Assembly (NCBI RefSeq): GCF_009908295.1
Contig: NZ_JAAALO010000013.1
Span: 1-64,000 of the forward strand
DNA from: Micromonospora rubida
GTDB taxonomy: Bacteria; Actinomycetota; Actinomycetes; Mycobacteriales; Micromonosporaceae
Direction: 5' to 3'
DNA length: 64,000 nt
In this document: piece after piece, positions 41,478-49,658 of the stretch
Numbering within the stretch: position 1 is the first letter of the stretch
How the letters are laid out: each line of letters begins with the position of its first letter
Program-made: the position numbers and the translations under genes
The notes under the pieces: model-generated
Told to the model about the DNA's origin: nothing
What the model saw: the letters and a program-made list of their open reading frames with translations, nothing else
The model's database searches: none

Positions 41478-44393
41478 ATGCGTCACCCGATCCGGCCCTC
41501 CCGGCCGCCGTCGCCCGCCGGGGACCCGCCGCGGCCCGCCCGCCGCAGTCGCCCCTGGCTGCGTCGACTGCTCGCTTCCGCCGCCGCCCTGGTCGGCGGC
41601 CTCGCCGTGGGGGTCGCCGCGCCCCAGGCCGCCCCCGTCGCCGCCGCGCCCGCCTTCAACTACGCCGAGGCGTTGCAGAAGTCGCTGTTCTTCTACGAGG
41701 CCCAGCAGTCCGGGAGGAAGCCGGCCTGGAACCGGGTCTCCTGGCGCGGCGACTCCGCGCTCACCGACGGCTCCGACGTCGGCGTGGACCTCACCGGCGG
41801 CTGGTACGACGCCGGCGACCACGTGAAGTTCGGCTTCCCGATGGCGTTCAGCACCACCATGCTGGCCTGGGGCGCGGTCGAGTACCGCGCCGGGTACGTC
41901 GCCTCCGGGCAACTCAGCTACCTGCTCGACAACCTGCGCTTCGTCAACGACTACCTCGTCCGGGCGCACCCCGCGCCGAACGTCCTCTACGGGCAGGTCG
42001 GCAAGGGCGACGACGACCACAAGTGGTGGGGCCCGGCCGAGGTCATGCCGATGGCGCGGCCCGCGTACAAGATCGACTCTAGCTGCGGCGGCGCGGACCT
42101 GGCGGGGGAGACGGCGGCCGCGCTGGCCGCGTCGTCGATGGTGTTCCGGCCCACCGACGCCGCCTACGCCGACAAGCTGCTCGGGCACGCCAAGCAGCTC
42201 TACACGTTCGCCGACACGGTGCGTAAGAGTTACCACGAGTGCATCACCGACGCGACCAGCTTCTACCGCTCGTGGAGCGGCTACCAGGACGAGCTGGTCT
42301 GGGGCGCGATCTGGCTGCACCGGGCCACCGGCGACGCCAGCTACCTCGCCAAGGCCGAGAGCGAGTACGACAAGCTCGGCACCGAGAACCAGACCACCAC
42401 CCGGTCCTACAAGTGGACCATCGCCTGGGACAACAAGCAGTTCGGGGCGTACGTGCTGCTGGCCAACCTGACCGGCAAGCAGAAGTACGTCGACGACGCC
42501 AACCGCTGGCTGGACTGGTGGACCGTCGGGGTGAACGGGTCAAAGGTCAACTACTCGCCCGGCGGGATGGCGGTGCTCGACTCCTGGGGCGCGCTGCGGT
42601 ACGCCGCGAACACCTCGTTCGCCGCGCTGGTCTACAGCGACAGGACCACCGACGCCACCCGCAGGGCGCGCTACCACGACTTCGCCGTACGGCAGATCAA
42701 CTACGCGCTCGGCGACAACCCGCGCAGCTCCAGCTACGTGATCGGGTTCGGGGCCAACCCGCCGCGCAACCCGCACCACCGCACCGCGCACGGCTCCTGG
42801 TGGGACAGCCAGACCGTGCCGACCGAGACCCGGCACACCCTCTACGGCGCGCTGGTCGGCGGCCCGTCGACGGCCAACGACGCGTATACCGACAGCCGGT
42901 CCGACTACGTGATGAACGAGGTCGCCACCGACTACAACGCCGGCTTCACCTCCGCGCTGGCCCGGCTCTCCTCCGAGTACGGCGGCAGCCCGCTCGCCGG
43001 CTTCCCGGGCACCGCGACGCCCGACCTCGACGAGCTGACCGTGGAGACCACGGTGATGCAGGCCGAGCCCCGCGCCACCGGGCTGAAGGCGATCATCTAC
43101 AACAAGTCGGCGTTCCCGGCCCGGGCGCTGACCAACGGCAGGTTCCGCTACTACTTCCGCCCCGACGGCACCGGCCCGGTGCAGGTCACCCCCGGCTACA
43201 CCCAGGGCTGCCCGTCGCCGGCCACGGCCAAGCAGTACAGCGGCGACATCTGGTACGTCGAGGTGGACTGCACCGGGCACACCATCGCCCCGGCCGGCCA
43301 GTCGCAGCACCGGATGGAGGTCCAGTTCAAGGTCGGTGTGCCGGAGGGCGGCACCTGGGACCCGACCAACGACCCGTCGTACCAGGCGACCGCCGGGCCG
43401 AACCGCAAGGTGCCGCTGTACGCCGGAACCGCCCGGGTCTGGGGCGAGGAGCCGACGTCGACGCCCACCGACACCACCCCGCCCACCGCGCCCGGCGCCC
43501 CGGTCGCGTCCGCGCTCACCCCCACCTCGGTCACGCTGACCTGGCCCGCGTCCACCGACACCGGGGGCAGCGGCCTGGCCGGCTACGAGATCACCCAGGA
43601 GACCGTCGGCAGTGACGCGCTGGTGCTGCACCGCAGCACCACCAACAGCCTGACCGTCCCGTCGCTCGCCCCGGCCCGGAACTACCGGTTCTGGGTGAAC
43701 GCCCGCGACGGCGCCGGCAACCGCTCGACGTCCTCGCCGACGGTCGCGGTGGCGACCCCGGCCGGGGGTGGCCCCGACACCACCCCGCCTACCGCGCCCG
43801 GCACCCCGACCGCGTCGGCCGTCGGCCCGACCGGGCTCACCCTCACCTGGGGGCCGTCCACGGACGACGTCGGGGTCACCGGCTACCGCGTCTACCAGAA
43901 GACGTGGCCGGTGGACACCGCTCTCGCCACGGTCACCGGCACCACGTATGCGGTCACCGGGCTGGCCCCCGCCACCGCGTACGGGTTCTACGTCGTCGCG
44001 CTGGACGCCGCCGGCAACCCGTCGACCCCGTCGCCCGCCGTCACGGTGACCACCGGGACGCCCACGCCCACCGGTTCCTGCAGGGTCGGGTACGCGACCA
44101 GCGACTGGAGCACCGGGTTCACCGCCAACATCACGATCACCAACACCGGCACGACGGCGCTCACCGGCTGGACCCTGGCGTTCGCCTTCCCCAACGCCGG
44201 GCAGCAGGCTGGCCAGGCATGGTCGGCGAACGTCACCCAGACCGGCACCGCCGTGACCGCCTCGAACCTGTCCTACAACGGGGCGCTCGCACCGGGGGCC
44301 TCCACCAGCTTCGGCTTCAACGGCACCCACCCCGGCACCAACCCGAAGCCCACCGCGTTCACCCTGAACGGCTCCCCCTGCACGATCGCCTGA
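41478..44393 (+). CDS. Secreted GH9 cellulase, GH9-CBM3c-FN3-FN3-CBM2
   Basis: 971-residue extracellular processive endoglucanase type. The N-terminus carries an Arg-rich signal peptide (about 1-57, ending PVAAA). The GH9 domain is about 58-505 with base Asp111/Asp114 in GWYDAGDHVKF, His433/434 in NPHHRTAHG and acid Glu481 in NEVATDYNAG. A CBM3 of the c type adjoining the catalytic domain is about 516-660. FN3 domains start near 665 and 767, and CBM2 is 866-971. The layout matches Thermobifida Cel9A with one FN3 added. The ATG at 41478 follows AGGAG; an upstream in-frame ATG at 41352 is rejected because it lies in the operator. Expected repressor: the CebR-like protein. Confidence 0.95.
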   Translation: MRHPIRPSRPPSPAGDPPRPARRSRPWLRRLLASAAALVGGLAVGVAAPQAAPVAAAPAFNYAEALQKSLFFYEAQQSGRKPAWNRVSWRGDSALTDGSDVGVDLTGGWYDAGDHVKFGFPMAFSTTMLAWGAVEYRAGYVASGQLSYLLDNLRFVNDYLVRAHPAPNVLYGQVGKGDDDHKWWGPAEVMPMARPAYKIDSSCGGADLAGETAAALAASSMVFRPTDAAYADKLLGHAKQLYTFADTVRKSYHECITDATSFYRSWSGYQDELVWGAIWLHRATGDASYLAKAESEYDKLGTENQTTTRSYKWTIAWDNKQFGAYVLLANLTGKQKYVDDANRWLDWWTVGVNGSKVNYSPGGMAVLDSWGALRYAANTSFAALVYSDRTTDATRRARYHDFAVRQINYALGDNPRSSSYVIGFGANPPRNPHHRTAHGSWWDSQTVPTETRHTLYGALVGGPSTANDAYTDSRSDYVMNEVATDYNAGFTSALARLSSEYGGSPLAGFPGTATPDLDELTVETTVMQAEPRATGLKAIIYNKSAFPARALTNGRFRYYFRPDGTGPVQVTPGYTQGCPSPATAKQYSGDIWYVEVDCTGHTIAPAGQSQHRMEVQFKVGVPEGGTWDPTNDPSYQATAGPNRKVPLYAGTARVWGEEPTSTPTDTTPPTAPGAPVASALTPTSVTLTWPASTDTGGSGLAGYEITQETVGSDALVLHRSTTNSLTVPSLAPARNYRFWVNARDGAGNRSTSSPTVAVATPAGGGPDTTPPTAPGTPTASAVGPTGLTLTWGPSTDDVGVTGYRVYQKTWPVDTALATVTGTTYAVTGLAPATAYGFYVVALDAAGNPSTPSPAVTVTTGTPTPTGSCRVGYATSDWSTGFTANITITNTGTTALTGWTLAFAFPNAGQQAGQAWSANVTQTGTAVTASNLSYNGALAPGASTSFGFNGTHPGTNPKPTAFTLNGSPCTIA

Positions 44394-44416
44394 CGCCACT
44401 CCCGCCCCATTGAGAC

Positions 44417-44457
44417 CTTGGACGGTTACCGTCCCCACGGGACGGTAACCGTCCAAG
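44417..44457. terminator. Perfect 19-bp hairpin between convergent genes
   Basis: The left arm 44417-44435 (CTTGGACGGTTACCGTCCC) pairs perfectly with 44439-44457 around loop CAC. Each arm is itself nearly palindromic (GGACGGT-ACCGTCC), so the site could also form two small hairpins. It lies 24 bases after the GH9 stop and two bases before the convergent neighbour's stop, a bidirectional terminator position. Confidence 0.85.
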
Positions 44458-44459
44458 AT

Positions 44460-45419
44460 TCATGTTGCGGGGCGCCAGCCCGCCGCCAGGAGGGCGCGGC
44501 GGAGGGTGGATGCGACCTCGTCGGGGCGGGCGCGGACGAGCCAGGCGGGGAAGCGCAGGATCCGGTCGCCCGCCGTCCACACGTCGTTCTGCCGCCGCAT
44601 GTCGGCCGCCCACTCGCGTACGTCCATGTGGTGCGAGCCGTCGATCTCCACGTGCACCCCCCACTCCCGCCAGTACGCGTCCAGCCAGCGGGCCCGCCCG
44701 CTCGCGTCGGTGCGCCGGTGCTGGAGACTCGGGCGGGGCAGGCCGTGCCGCCGGCACAGCCCCAGAAAGCTGATCTCCGACAGGGCCTCCGCGCCCCCGG
44801 CGATGTCGTCGACGGTCCGGCGGACGAGGTGACGCCGGTGTGCCCGGGGGAGCGCGTCGATCACCGCCCGGATCTCCTCCGGCGACACCCGCCGCTGCTG
44901 ACAGCCGGCGGCCAGCATCGCCCGGGCCTCGTCGACGGTGCGCGCCCAGCCGGCGGCGTCGACCAGGGCACGGGCCGTCGTCGTCCGGGGTGGCCGGGCG
45001 AGCTGGAGATGTGCCTGCGGCAGCACCGACGTGCGGTGCACCACCACCGCCGCCATGTCGACCGGCAGCCGCCGCAGCACCGTCCGGCCGGCCCGACGGG
45101 TCGCCGGCACCAGGACGTGCAGCGGCTCCCGTCGCAGCCCCCTGACACCGGCCTCGGCCGCCGCGGTGGCCCCGGCCAGCACCGAGCGGGGACCGGTGGC
45201 GAGCACCGCCACCCACAGTTGCTGGTCCCGGGTCAGCAGGCCGTTGCCGGTGAGCAGGACGCCCCGGCAGACCGAGCGCCACCGGCCGGATCGGACCCGC
45301 CTCCGGACGACGCCGGGGCCGAGTAGGCCCGTCGCCTGGGCGGTGGTGAGGACGCCGGACTGCGCGAACGCCAGCCAGCCAAGCGGGTCCTCGCCGTCGT
45401 CGGGAATCGTGAGCACCAT
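44460..45419 (-). CDS. AbiEi-like antitoxin domain plus DUF559 (Vsr-like) nuclease-fold protein
   Basis: 319-residue protein. The N-terminal third resembles the AbiEi antitoxin winged helix (AQSGVLTTAQATGLLGPGVV, then RVRSGRWRSVCRGVLL). The C-terminal 110 residues match DUF559/Vsr-like endonuclease-fold proteins: WLDAYWREWGVHVEIDGSHH with the acidic VEIDG, then DMRRQNDVWTAGDRILRFPA. The family is abundant in actinobacteria as single genes. It is suspected of mobile-element or defence roles, but no activity is proven. No AbiEii toxin gene accompanies it. The ATG at 45419 is used. Two hairpins sharing CTTGGAC/GTCCAAG ends flank the gene. Confidence 0.78.
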   Translation of the reverse strand: MVLTIPDDGEDPLGWLAFAQSGVLTTAQATGLLGPGVVRRRVRSGRWRSVCRGVLLTGNGLLTRDQQLWVAVLATGPRSVLAGATAAAEAGVRGLRREPLHVLVPATRRAGRTVLRRLPVDMAAVVVHRTSVLPQAHLQLARPPRTTTARALVDAAGWARTVDEARAMLAAGCQQRRVSPEEIRAVIDALPRAHRRHLVRRTVDDIAGGAEALSEISFLGLCRRHGLPRPSLQHRRTDASGRARWLDAYWREWGVHVEIDGSHHMDVREWAADMRRQNDVWTAGDRILRFPAWLVRARPDEVASTLRRALLAAGWRPAT

Positions 45420-45489
45420 CCCGTGACCCTGCCCGCCCCACGCCGACCACGTCCGCCCCGTCCGGCCCTGCGGGGTGTTCCCGTCCAAA

Positions 45490-45532
45490 TCTTGGACACC
45501 TGCCGTCGTCAGGGAACAGCAGGTGTCCAAGA
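45490..45532. terminator. 14-bp hairpin upstream of the DUF559 gene
   Basis: TCTTGGACACCTGC (45490-45503) pairs with 45519-45532 over a 15-base loop. The outer CTTGGAC/GTCCAAG is shared with the hairpin at 44417-44457. An additional small palindrome GTCCAA-ATC-TTGGAC overlaps its left edge (45483-45496). It lies downstream of the minus-strand acetyltransferase gene, so it may be that operon's terminator. Confidence 0.7.
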
Positions 45533-45621
45533 ACCGGCGTGTTCCCGGAGGCGGCGCGACGGGTCCTGCCGCCACCGGGGTTTGGTCGGGCGCTCCGTCG
45601 CGCCAGCGACCGGCCTCGGCC

Positions 45622-45672
45622 GTCGGCTACCGGCGCAGGTGTCGGCTACCGGCGCAGGTGTCGGCTACCGGC
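45622..45672. repeat. 19-bp tandem repeat, about 2.6 copies
   Basis: GTCGGCTACCGGCGCAGGT occurs at 45622-45640 and 45641-45659, with a partial third copy to about 45671. It is downstream of the acetyltransferase stop at 45715. Confidence 0.9.
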
Positions 45673-45714
45673 CCCGGTGGCGGGACCGGTGGCGGGACGA
45701 ACGGCGGCCGGACG

Positions 45715-46224
45715 TCAGTCGGCCAGGTCGTCGGCGAGGAGGTCCATCAGCAGGCCGTCGTGCCAGCGGCCGTCCTCGCCGCGCTCGTAGCGGCGCAGCA
45801 CCCCGACCGGGCGGAAGCCCACCTTCGCGTACGCGCGGATCGCGGGGGTGTTGGCCGCCGCCGGGTCGATGGTGAGCCGGTGGTGGCCGTGCTCGTCGAT
45901 CAGGTGCCGGGCCAGGGTGCGGACGGCGTCCCCGCCCAGCCCGCTGCCGCGTACCCCCGGGTCGAGGAAGAGGTCGAGGCTGGCGTGCCGGTAGTCGGGG
46001 TCGCTCTCGGCGTACCACTGGATGGCGCCGACGACCCGGCCGTCGTGCTCGATCGCGTACACGGTCAGCACGTCGTCGGCCAGGTCGGCGCGCACGGCCC
46101 CGGTCAGGTCGTCGCCGCCGCGCCACCAGCGCCGCACCTCGGGCGTGGACCGGATCGCCGCGAGGAGCGGCACGTCGGCGTCCGTCGCCGGTCGAAGCGT
46201 GACCGCCCTGCCCTGTAGCTTCAC
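45715..46224 (-). CDS. GNAT acetyltransferase, AAC(6')-like
   Basis: 169-residue GNAT resembling aminoglycoside 6'-N-acetyltransferases: TLRPATDADVPLLAAIRSTPEVRRWW at the N-terminus, VYAIEHDGRVVGAIQWYAES, then LDPGVRGSGLGGDAVRTL carrying the acetyl-CoA loop, and DPAAANTPAIRAYAKVGFRPVG. Chromosomal relatives do not always confer resistance, so the substrate is open. The GTG at 46224 starts four bases after the BsaP stop, making it the third gene of a bioB-bsaP-GNAT operon, an association that may hint at a biotin-related or purely positional link. Confidence 0.82.
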   Translation of the reverse strand: MKLQGRAVTLRPATDADVPLLAAIRSTPEVRRWWRGGDDLTGAVRADLADDVLTVYAIEHDGRVVGAIQWYAESDPDYRHASLDLFLDPGVRGSGLGGDAVRTLARHLIDEHGHHRLTIDPAAANTPAIRAYAKVGFRPVGVLRRYERGEDGRWHDGLLMDLLADDLAD

Positions 46225-46228
46225 CGGC

Positions 46229-46420
46229 TCAACCCCGTAGCTCGCCGTGCTCGACGCAGGCCGCGGCCCAACCCACCGGCAGCACCTGCACCTTCATCCG
46301 CCGCCGGCAGTGCGCGCAGAACCGGGGTGGCTCCAGCTCCCGCGCCGCCCGGCACGCCGGGTGGCCCCCGGCGTCCGCCGGCTCCCCGCACCGGTCGCAC
46401 CACACCCGCGTCGTGGTCAT
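46229..46420 (-). CDS. bsaP: Biotin synthase auxiliary protein BsaP
   Basis: 63-residue Cys-rich protein of the BsaP family (Rv1590-like), which supports the iron-sulfur enzyme BioB in actinobacteria. Visible marks are WCDRCGEPADAGGHPACRAA, then PPRFCAHCRRRMKVQVLPVG and ACVEHGE, with cysteines able to hold a cluster. It lies directly after bioB. The ATG at 46420 is given; a GTG at 46435 overlapping the bioB stop (GTGA) would add five residues and is also plausible through translational coupling. The downstream GNAT gene follows after four bases. Confidence 0.85.
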   Translation of the reverse strand: MTTTRVWCDRCGEPADAGGHPACRAARELEPPRFCAHCRRRMKVQVLPVGWAAACVEHGELRG

Positions 46421-46431
46421 CGGCGTCGGCG

Positions 46432-47427
46432 TCACAGCGTCGCGGAGAGCGCCTTGACCGGCATCTTCAGGTCGTCCAGCAGCGCCAGGTCGTCGGTCGC
46501 CGGCCGGCCCAGCGTGGTCAGGTAGTTGCCGACGATGACCGCGTTGATGCCGCCGAGCAGGCCTTCCCGGGTGCCCAGGTCACCGAGGGTGAGCTCCCGG
46601 CCGCCCGCGTACCGCAGGATGGTGCGCGGCATGGCCAGCCGGAACGCGGCGATGGCGCGCAGCGCGTCCTTGCCCTCGACCACCGGACGGTCGCCCAGCG
46701 GGGTGCCCGGGCGCGGGTTGAGGAAGTTCAGCGGGACCTCGTGCGGGTCCAGCGAGGCGAGCTGCGCGGCGAACTCCGCGCGCTGCTCCACCGTCTCGCC
46801 GAGGCCGAGGATGCCGCCGCAGCAGACCTCCATGCCGGACTCGCGGACCATCCTCAGCGTCTCCCACCGCTCCTCCCAGGAGTGGGTGGTGACGACGTTC
46901 GGGAAGTAGGAGCGGCAGGTCTCCAGGTTGTGGTTGTAGCGGTGCACGCCCATGTCGACCAGCTCGTCGACCTGCTCCTGGCTCAGCATGCCGAGCGACG
47001 CGGCGATCTGGATGTCGACCTCCGCCCTGATCGCGGCGACGCCCTCGCGCAGCTGCTTCATCAGCCGGGCGTCGGGGCCGCGCACGGCGGCCACGATGCA
47101 GAACTCGGTCGCCCCGGTCGCCGCGGTCTGCTTCGCCGCCTTCACCAGGGAGGGGATGTCCAGCAGGACCGAGCGGACCGGCGAGGTGAACAGCCCGGAC
47201 TGCGAGCAGAAGTGGCAGTCCTCCGGGCAGCCGCCGGTCTTCAGCGAGACGATGCCCTCGACCTCGACCTCCGGCCCGCACCAGCGCATCCGCACCTCGT
47301 GCGCGAGCTGTAGGGCGGCGGGGAGGTGCTCGTCGGGCAGGTTCAGCACGGCGAGGACACCGGCCTCGTCGAGGCCGACGCCGTTCTCCAGCACCTGTTT
47401 CCGGGCCTGGTCGAGGATCTCTGGCAT
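46432..47427 (-). CDS. bioB: Biotin synthase BioB
   Basis: Radical SAM enzyme that inserts sulfur into dethiobiotin, the last step of biotin synthesis. 331 residues. The radical SAM cluster motif is CPEDCHFC with Cys67, Cys71 and Cys74. Other family segments are GATEFCIVAAVRGP, YNHNLETCRSYFPN, and METCCGG-like GMEVCCGGILGLGET. The ATG at 47427 has TAGGGT at -13 to -8, so it may be transcribed without a leader. It is divergent from bioF; no bioA is present in the window. It is followed by bsaP, overlapping or 12 bases away. Confidence 0.96.
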   Translation of the reverse strand: MPEILDQARKQVLENGVGLDEAGVLAVLNLPDEHLPAALQLAHEVRMRWCGPEVEVEGIVSLKTGGCPEDCHFCSQSGLFTSPVRSVLLDIPSLVKAAKQTAATGATEFCIVAAVRGPDARLMKQLREGVAAIRAEVDIQIAASLGMLSQEQVDELVDMGVHRYNHNLETCRSYFPNVVTTHSWEERWETLRMVRESGMEVCCGGILGLGETVEQRAEFAAQLASLDPHEVPLNFLNPRPGTPLGDRPVVEGKDALRAIAAFRLAMPRTILRYAGGRELTLGDLGTREGLLGGINAVIVGNYLTTLGRPATDDLALLDDLKMPVKALSATL

Positions 47428-47434
47428 GGCTCGT

Positions 47435-47440
47435 ACCCTA
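47435..47440 (-). promoter_or_regulatory. Putative -10 of bioB
   Basis: Minus-strand TAGGGT eight to thirteen bases before the bioB ATG fits TANNNT. No convincing -35 and no recognisable BioQ or BirA palindrome is seen in the 259-base bioB-bioF interval. Confidence 0.45.
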
Positions 47441-47686
47441 CAAGGCCACCCCGGCCCGGAGAAGCGCCCGATCCCGCCCGCCCGGATGGCCCGACCAGCC
47501 CCTGCCCGTTCCCGGGTCCCCCGGCACCCGCCCCCGTACATGCTCCGGATCCACCCCGCGCGGGACCACCGGCGGTCCCGCGTGCCGGGCCGCGCCACGC
47601 CGGGCCGCGGGCCACGGGTGGTAACTTCGCCCGGGCGTGAGCGGCCGTGGCGGACGGCCGGGGTCGACGGACGTGGGGAGCGTGGC

Positions 47687-48823
47687 GTGGCGGACTGGCT
47701 GGCGGCGCTGCACCGCCGTGCCGAGCTGCGGGCGAAGGCGGGACTGACCCGCAGGCTGCGCCCCCGGTCCGCCGGCGAAGCCGTGGTCGACCTCGCCGGC
47801 AACGACTACCTCGGCCTGGCCACCCACCCGGAGGTCACCGCCGCGGCCGGGCGGGCCCTCGCGGCGTACGGGCTGGGGGCGACCGGCTCCCGGCTGGTAC
47901 GCGGGTCCACCGACGTGCACCACGGGCTGGAGGCCGCCCTCGCGGACTGGCTCGGCACCGACGGCAGCCTGGTCTTCTCCTCCGGCTACCTGGCCAACCT
48001 CGGCGCGGTCCGGGCGCTGGCGCAGCCGCGTACCCTGCTCGTCTCGGACGCCCACAACCACGCCTCGCTGATCGACGGCTGCCGGATCTCCGGCGCGGAG
48101 ACCGTGGTCACCCCGCACGCCGACCCGGCGGCGGTGGCCGCCGCGCTGGCCGCCGCGCCCGGCCGCCCGGCCGTGGTGGTCACCGAGTCGGTCTTCTCCG
48201 TCGACGGCGACCTCGCCCCGCTGGCGGAGCTGCACGCCGTGGCCCGTCGGCACGGCGCCCTGCTGCTGGTCGACGACGCGCACGCGCTCGGCGTCACCGG
48301 CCCGGCCGGCGCGGGCGGGGTGGCCGCCGCCGGGCTCGCCGGCGAGCCGGACGTGGTGGTCACCGCGACCCTGTCCAAGGCGCTGGGCGGCGCGGGGGGC
48401 GTGGTCGCCGGGCCGGCCGAGTTCGTGCGGCACCTGGTGGAGACCGGCCGGACCTTCATCTTCGACACCGCCCTGCCGCCGGCCGTGGCCGCCGGGGTCC
48501 GCGCCGCGCTGGACCTGGCCCGCGCCGGCGACGACCTGCGCGCCGAGCTGGCCGAGCGGGCCGCGGAGACCGTACGCCGGCTGCGTGCCGCCGGGCTGAC
48601 CGTCTCCGCGCCGGACGCCGCCGTGGTGTCGGTGACCGCCCCGGGCCCGGAGGCGGCGACCGCCTGGGCCGCCGGCTGCGCCGACCGGGGGGTGGCCGTC
48701 GGCTGCTTCCGCCCGCCGTCCACCCCGGACAGCCGGTCCCGGCTGCGGCTGACGATCAGCGCCGGGGTGCCCCGGGCGGACTTCGAGCGGGCCCTCGACG
48801 TGATCGTGGAGTGCGCCCCGTGA
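47687..48823 (+). CDS. bioF: 8-amino-7-oxononanoate synthase BioF
   Basis: PLP enzyme condensing pimeloyl thioester with alanine, the first step of the biotin ring pathway. 378 residues. Family features are the GNDYLGLATHPEV N-terminal segment, GATGSRLVRGSTDVHHGLE, SDAHNHASLIDG, the PLP-contact Asp in LLVDDAHALGVTG, and the Schiff-base Lys231 in TATLSKALGG. The GTG at 47687 has GGGGAG at ribosome-site distance. It is divergent from bioB and followed by bioD after 17 bases (or overlapping, depending on the bioD start). BioA is missing locally and must be encoded elsewhere. Confidence 0.94.
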   Translation: MADWLAALHRRAELRAKAGLTRRLRPRSAGEAVVDLAGNDYLGLATHPEVTAAAGRALAAYGLGATGSRLVRGSTDVHHGLEAALADWLGTDGSLVFSSGYLANLGAVRALAQPRTLLVSDAHNHASLIDGCRISGAETVVTPHADPAAVAAALAAAPGRPAVVVTESVFSVDGDLAPLAELHAVARRHGALLLVDDAHALGVTGPAGAGGVAAAGLAGEPDVVVTATLSKALGGAGGVVAGPAEFVRHLVETGRTFIFDTALPPAVAAGVRAALDLARAGDDLRAELAERAAETVRRLRAAGLTVSAPDAAVVSVTAPGPEAATAWAAGCADRGVAVGCFRPPSTPDSRSRLRLTISAGVPRADFERALDVIVECAP

Positions 48824-48840
48824 CGGGTAGAGGTGACGTC

Positions 48841-49569
48841 GTGAGCGGGGCGTGGACCGGGCCGGTGCTGGTCACCGGCACCGACACCGAGGTCGGCAAG
48901 ACGGTGGTGACCGCAGCGGTGACGGCCGCCGCGCAGGCCGCCGGCCTGCGGGTCGCCGTGGTCAAGCCCGGTCAGACGGGCACGGCCACCGGCGACCCGG
49001 GCGACATCGACTCGGTGACCCGGCTGGCTGCCCCGCTCACCGGCCGGACCCTGGCCAGCTACCCCGACCCGCTCGCCCCGCTCGCCGCCGCCCGGGTGGC
49101 CCGGTTGGAGCCGCTGGAGCTGTACGACGTCGTCGACGCCGTCCGCGAGGAGGCCGACAAGCACGACCTGGTGCTGATCGAGGGGGCGGGTGGGCTGCTC
49201 GTACCGATGGGGCTGCGCCCCTCGGGGGAGCCCTGGACGGTGGCGGACCTGGCGGTGGCGCTCGGCGCCCCCGCCGTGGTGGTGGCCCGCGCCGGGCTGG
49301 GCACCCTCAACCACACCGCGCTGACCCTTGAGGCGCTCCAGCGGCGCGCGGTGCCGGCCGGAGTGGTGATCGGCGCCTGGCCGGCGACGCCGGAGCTGGT
49401 GCACTGGGCGAACCTGACCGACCTGGTGCCCAACCTGTTCGGCGCGCTTCCGGCGGGCGCCGGGGCGATGGACCCGGGGGTGTTCCGCCGGTCCGCCCCG
49501 GGCTGGCTCACCCCGGCGCTGTACGGGGTGCTCGACGACTGGCGGGCCTGGGCCGAGGACAGCAGCTGA
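48841..49569 (+). CDS. bioD: Dethiobiotin synthetase BioD
   Basis: ATP-dependent carboxylase closing the ureido ring of dethiobiotin. 242 residues. The P-loop is GTDTEVGKT (13-21), KPGQTG carries the substrate lysine, and EGAGGLLVP is the second diagnostic motif. The GTG at 48841 is preferred because AGAGGTG lies just upstream. A GTG at 48820 overlapping the bioF stop would add seven residues. The C-terminal region (WPATPELVHWANLTDLVPNL) is typical of actinobacterial BioD. It forms the bioF-bioD operon. Confidence 0.94.
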   Translation: MSGAWTGPVLVTGTDTEVGKTVVTAAVTAAAQAAGLRVAVVKPGQTGTATGDPGDIDSVTRLAAPLTGRTLASYPDPLAPLAAARVARLEPLELYDVVDAVREEADKHDLVLIEGAGGLLVPMGLRPSGEPWTVADLAVALGAPAVVVARAGLGTLNHTALTLEALQRRAVPAGVVIGAWPATPELVHWANLTDLVPNLFGALPAGAGAMDPGVFRRSAPGWLTPALYGVLDDWRAWAEDSS

Positions 49570-49658
49570 CCACCGTTTGACCGGCACGCACGCCGGCCGG
49601 GCAACCACCTGACTTTCGTCGGTGCCGGGGCCCGACCACCGTCGGTAGCCTGGCCGAC

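Noticed and set aside
47428..47686. Biotin riboswitch, BirA or BioQ operator between bioB and bioF
   Set aside because: No conserved palindrome or structured element could be identified in the interval.
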